From: Terrisporobacter petrolearius
GTDB lineage: Bacteria > Bacillota > Clostridia > Peptostreptococcales > Peptostreptococcaceae
Direction: 5' to 3'
Assembly: GCF_020748185.1 (NCBI RefSeq)
Contig: NZ_JAHZMO010000009.1
Span: 1 to 64,000 of the forward strand
Length of the DNA stretch: 64,000 nucleotides
The position numbers and the translations under genes were made by a program. Within the stretch, counting starts at the first letter, position 1. Each line of letters begins with the position of its first letter. Below, in pieces: positions 61,237 through 64,000 of this stretch. The notes beneath the pieces were generated by a model. It was not told where the DNA came from. It made no database searches and was given only the letters and a program-made list of their open reading frames with translations.

Positions 61237-61360
61237 AAAATACCCCCATAAATTTGATATATTTATACATAACAAGTCTTTTTAGACTTGGAAATGTTTT
61301 AGTAACATATACTTACATAGTTATAAGAACTAGAAGAATTAATATTTTTTATTCTCGTTC

Positions 61361-61868
61361 TTATAAGTCTTTATATAAGTAAATATTAGGTAGATTAGTA
61401 AGTATAACCTTATAACTATCTAACTGAATATAGCCTGTATTACTTTTTCTAGCTAAGTATCGAAATTTTTCTCTTACTATAAATTCATTAACGTTTAAAA
61501 ATTCTGATATTTCATAGTATGAATTACATCCATATTTTAAAGCTTTAATTAGGTCATTATTTGTTATTATATAATTAGTACTCCAATTGGTAGCTTTTTT
61601 TCGCGCTTAAGTATATCTAATTGATCTCTTTATGTAACAGCATACAAATACTGTCCCCTACACTTGTAAAATGGTGTCCTAACTCTTCACCCAGTATCTC
61701 AACGTGTCTAGATTTATTCTGCTTAAGACTGTTCAAAAGGAAAATAGCAGGACCTACATCTTTTATATTTACATATAATCCTTCTAATTGATAAGGCAGA
61801 GAATTATCATAGTGTAATATAATATTTTCAGCAGATACAACTTGCAAAAGTTTTTCTAATTTATCCAT
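61361..61868 (-). pseudogene. ImmA/IrrE-like metallopeptidase, two frameshifts
   Basis: The first 83 codons (MDKLEKLLQVVSAENIIL..., GEELGHHFTS zinc motif) end at TAG 61617-61619. The family's continuation is present in other frames: QLDILKREKK, then after a run of seven A, KATNWSTNYIITNNDLIKA through to IYLYKDL and a stop at 61361. So one gene is split by two frameshifts. ImmA proteases cleave phage repressors to induce excision. It follows the broken repressor gene, as in phage immunity operons. Confidence 0.8.
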
Positions 61869-61893
61869 ATTCCCCCCTAATAATCCAAGGTAT

Positions 61894-62238
61894 TTACTTT
61901 TTATCTTTTAAATATTTTAATCTCATTAAGTCAATATAGTTATTTATTTCATCAATTGCATCATCTGGAAGTTGTTCGACATCCCCAAGTCTATGAGCAG
62001 CTATAGTTGTCGCATTGTTAATTTCTTTTTTAGGTTTTCTTTCGTCAGTACGACCAAGTAGATAATCAACTGATACTTCTAAAAAATCAGCAATTTCTTT
62101 AGTTACTTCTAAACTTGGACTTCTTTTACCAGTTTCATAACCATTATAAGTATTAGCTGGTATATTCAATTTCTCTGCCATTTATTTTTGCTTAATTCCT
62201 AAAGATTTCCTGTCAATTCTTAATCTTGTGGCGAGCAT
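61894..62238 (-). pseudogene. Phage CI-like repressor with nonsense codon
   Basis: From the ATG at 62236-62238 (GGAGGG upstream) the frame reads MLATRLRIDRKSLGIKQK, then TAA at 62182-62184, then MAEKLNIPANTYNGYETGKRSP and on to residue 115. The helix-turn-helix is normally continuous (KQKEMAEKL), so one G-to-T-type change made GAA into TAA. Reinitiation at the ATG next to the stop would give a 95-residue protein that lacks the first helix. Either way, repression is probably lost or weak. Confidence 0.8.
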
Positions 62239-62284
62239 TTTAATCCCTCCTAATTCGCATTTATAATATTATAATAGCCATAAA

Positions 62285-62359
62285 ATCGCACAATGTGAAA
62301 ATAATTCGCAAAAATGAATTAAAAATTTTAAAAATAGTCGACAATTCACAAAATGAGAA
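62285..62359. promoter_or_regulatory. CI/Cro operator cluster
   Basis: Three pseudo-palindromes follow TTCNCA-N3-TGNGAA: 62285-62299 (ATCGCA..TGTGAA), 62305-62319 (TTCGCA..ATGAAT) and 62345-62359 (TTCACA..TGAGAA). They fill the gap between the divergent repressor and Cro-like genes. Confidence 0.75.
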
Positions 62360-62377
62360 TAGAAGAGGGTGATAAAA

Positions 62378-62572
62378 ATGAAAAACTTAGAATTAAAAGT
62401 TTTAAGGGCAAAAAGAGATTTAAGACAGTCGGACATGGCTGAATTTCTTAAAATTTCAAAATCATCTTACTGTGAAAAAGAGAATGGAAAAAGAAAATTC
62501 AAGTTAGAAGAAGCTTTAATTATAGCTGAAATATTTAAAGTAAATGTAAGAGATATTTTTTTGACTATATAA
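62378..62572 (+). CDS. Cro/CI-like XRE regulator
   Basis: A 64-residue helix-turn-helix protein (LRAKRDLRQSDMAEFLKISKSSYCEKENGK, then EEALIIAEIFKVNVRDIF), the size of a phage Cro. The start is ATG 62378 after AGAGGGTGAT; an upstream GTG at 62369 lies in the ribosome site. It is divergent from the repressor and surrounded by the TTCNCA-N3-TGNGAA operators. Unlike its neighbours it appears intact. Confidence 0.82.
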   Translation: MKNLELKVLRAKRDLRQSDMAEFLKISKSSYCEKENGKRKFKLEEALIIAEIFKVNVRDIFLTI

Positions 62573-62587
62573 TTCTCAATATGTGAA
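62573..62587. promoter_or_regulatory. Fourth CI/Cro operator
   Basis: TTCTCA-ATA-TGTGAA immediately follows the cro-like stop codon and precedes the antirepressor gene. Confidence 0.65.
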
Positions 62588-62630
62588 TGAAATTTTATTA
62601 AGAAGATATATAAAGAGAGAGGATTGAAAA

Positions 62631-63463
62631 ATGAATAGCAGTTTATATCGAAGTTATGATACTGATTTAAACAATCAAGCTGTAGTTAGTATTAACATAA
62701 TAAAAATTGAAGTTGATGAAAATCAAGAGCCAGTACTCAGTGCAAGAGAATTACATGATTTTTTAGAAGCGGCAGAAAGATTTACTAACTGGTTTGATAG
62801 ACAGTTACAATATGATTTTGAAGAAAAAATTGATTATGTAGGGTGTAAAGTTTTTAACACCCAAGCAAGACAATAATTGCAAGATTATATATTAAAGCTA
62901 GATATGGCTAAAGAAATAGCAATGATACAAAGAAGTGAAAAAGGAAAGCAGGCAAGAAGATATTTTTTACAAACAGAAAAAGATTGGAACAGTCCAGCAA
63001 AAGTAATGGCCAGAGCATTAATACTTGCAGATAAAAGAATAGACCAGTTAAAAATAGAAAACCAAGAACTAAAACCAAAAGCTATGTTTGCAGATGCATT
63101 AAGTGCAAGCAAAACATCTATATAGATTGGAGAGTTAGCTAAGATATTAAAACAAAATGGAATAAACACAGGTGTACTAGATTATTTATTTGGTTAAGAG
63201 AAAATGGCTATTTAATTAAAATAAAAGGTACTGATTACAATATGCCTACTCAAAAATCTATGGATTTAGGACTATTTGAAATAAAAGAAACTGATGTAGT
63301 TCATCCAGATGGTCATGTAAGTATAAGCAAAACACCTAAGGTTACAGGAAAAGGACAAATTTATTTTGTTAATAAATTTAAAAGTGCTAAGCAATTAATT
63401 AGAAAACTTAAATTGAATAGGACAAATTTTTATAAACATAAGTATTTATATGGGGGTGTTTAT
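62631..63463 (+). pseudogene. Phage antirepressor (AntA + KilA-C type), broken
   Basis: The N-terminal part (EPVLSARELHDFLEAAERFTNWF) is an AntA/AntB domain and the later part (FADALSASKTSI...GELAKILKQNGI, RLFIWLRENGYLIKIKGTDYN, MPTQKSMDLGLFEIKE) is the antirepressor C-terminal domain. The frame is interrupted by TAA at 62874-62876, TAG at 63123-63125 and a frameshift near 63170. All three pieces line up with one ancestral gene. Antirepressors normally start lytic induction; this one cannot be made whole. Confidence 0.85.
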
Positions 63464-63646
63464 ATGAAATATGATGCAGAGTATAGAATCGGAAAGACAA
63501 GAGTATTTATAGTATCTCCTGAAAATGAAGCAAGGCTAGGAAGAAAAATGACTGAAGAAGAAAAGCAAATAATACTAGATGATATATCTGAAAAAGCTAG
63601 TAGGATGGCCTATTCAATAGCAACAAAGAAACAAACTAGTATTTAA
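63464..63646 (+). CDS. Small phage protein, unknown function
   Basis: A 60-residue protein, MKYDAEYRIGKTRVFIVSPE...KMTEEEKQIILDDISEKA, of a type often seen in clostridial phage early regions (YxIGxTxVxIVxP then MTEEEK). The start is ATG 63464 with GGGGGTG 6 bp upstream; it is in frame with the antirepressor end, so the open frame looks longer than the gene. Function unknown. Confidence 0.65.
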   Translation: MKYDAEYRIGKTRVFIVSPENEARLGRKMTEEEKQIILDDISEKASRMAYSIATKKQTSI

Positions 63647-63719
63647 CGATATATATTCAAAAGATAAAAGGCTATAGCCTTGAATAGATAAAAACAGGAC
63701 AAGCAGGGGGTAATTTAAA

Positions 63720-63857
63720 ATGGATTTAAAAATAGTTGAGATAAAGAGCATAACGCTAAAGTAGTGTATATATTTTGCTTCATTAGGAATGTATTTCATT
63801 ATACATGATGGAAAATTAAAAGGATTTAGTAGACAGGTAGGTGCGACTAATGAGTAA
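63720..63857 (+). pseudogene. Small phage gene with in-frame TAG
   Basis: GGGGGTAA precedes ATG 63720. The frame reads MDLKIVEIKSITLK, TAG (63762-63764), then CIYFASLGMYFIIHDGKLKG through to GATNE and TAA at 63855-63857, overlapping the next start. It looks like a ~45-residue phage protein broken by one nonsense codon. Family not recognised. Confidence 0.5.
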
Positions 63858-63975
63858 AAAACATTGTGATTTACCAAGTTCAAGATTAGTATGTGAAATT
63901 GACTGGGAAAAAGGCGAAACTTTAGAGCAAGCAAAGAAAGTTTCAGGAAATGACATAAGGGAAATATCAAAATGA
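63850..63975 (+). CDS. Small hypothetical phage protein
   Basis: A 41-residue polar protein, MSKKHCDLPSSRLVCEIDWE...DIREISK, with an AGGTG site before ATG 63850 that overlaps the end of the previous gene by 8 bp. No family recognised. The window ends 25 bp after its stop. Confidence 0.5.
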   Translation: MSKKHCDLPSSRLVCEIDWEKGETLEQAKKVSGNDIREISK

Positions 63976-64000
63976 AAATTTAAAAAATTATGTAATATAT

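Noticed and set aside
63242-63646. A single 134-residue protein from the antirepressor end through the small phage gene
   Set aside because: A strong ribosome site and ATG at 63464 mark a separate gene, and the upstream part is the displaced C-terminus of the broken antirepressor.

Overview
This window comes from the chromosome of a very AT-rich, low-GC, spore-forming Firmicute of class Clostridia, most likely the Peptostreptococcaceae (Clostridioides / Paeniclostridium / Paraclostridium / Romboutsia area). The support is codon use, strong GGAGG ribosome sites, a spore-cortex PdaA deacetylase, type III glutamine synthetase beside an ANTAR protein, a CotE-like chitinase, sigma-54 control of a small transporter, and a probable selenoprotein. 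I saw no rRNA, tRNA or CRISPR array. The species assignment is inference.

Layout. 1-9,060: a truncated CPBP protease, an xpaC-telA stress pair, a TetR-controlled MFS efflux unit, a MerR/TipAS regulator with a duplicated effector domain, and a Sel1-repeat protein. 9,080-16,530: a dipeptidase/DUF819 permease operon controlled by a divergent HTH-cupin regulator through palindromic operators, then cinA, a HAD phosphatase, a zinc phospholipase-like protein, DJ-1 and a pentapeptide protein. 16,640-19,340: a complete sigma-54 circuit (PAS-AAA activator, three upstream activator sites, a -24/-12 promoter, an EamA permease). 19,349-25,000: a BcrA-type ABC transporter with a YxeA protein, a radical-SAM protein, VanW and a transaldolase-like aldolase. 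25,230-30,200: DUF116, a hidden HesB/IscA-like selenoprotein gene on the minus strand (in-frame UGA followed by a bSECIS-like hairpin), CPBP, PqqD-like and OPT transporter. 30,570-40,430: ABC exporter, Fur-box flavodoxin, three-domain rhodanese lipoprotein, POT peptide transporter, NatA plus a NatB-CPBP fusion. 40,606-44,130: glnN with a leader terminator and the divergent ANTAR antiterminator gene, then a ferredoxin. 44,150-55,460: MATE/MerR pair, a PHP-like exported protein, PdaA, DinG-type helicase, Ca2+/cation antiporter and AEC carrier.

55,471-64,000: the 3' part of a GH18 chitinase (CotE-like) gene stops abruptly beside a large serine recombinase. Beyond lie a type I toxin-antitoxin module, small secreted proteins and a phage immunity region (repressor, ImmA, Cro, antirepressor) in which most genes carry nonsense codons or frameshifts. 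This looks like a skin/SPbeta-type element integrated in a spore-coat gene. Its other end lies outside the window.

An interspersed repeat of about 190 bp, made of two stem-loop modules, occurs in full or partial form at four places (2.5, 24.9, 27.7 and 39.9 kb). It is GC-richer than its surroundings and sits between genes, often directly after terminators. Several regulators sit beside their likely targets with recognisable operators (TetR, two MerR, HTH-cupin, EBP, ANTAR, Cro/CI), so much of the regulation can be read locally.
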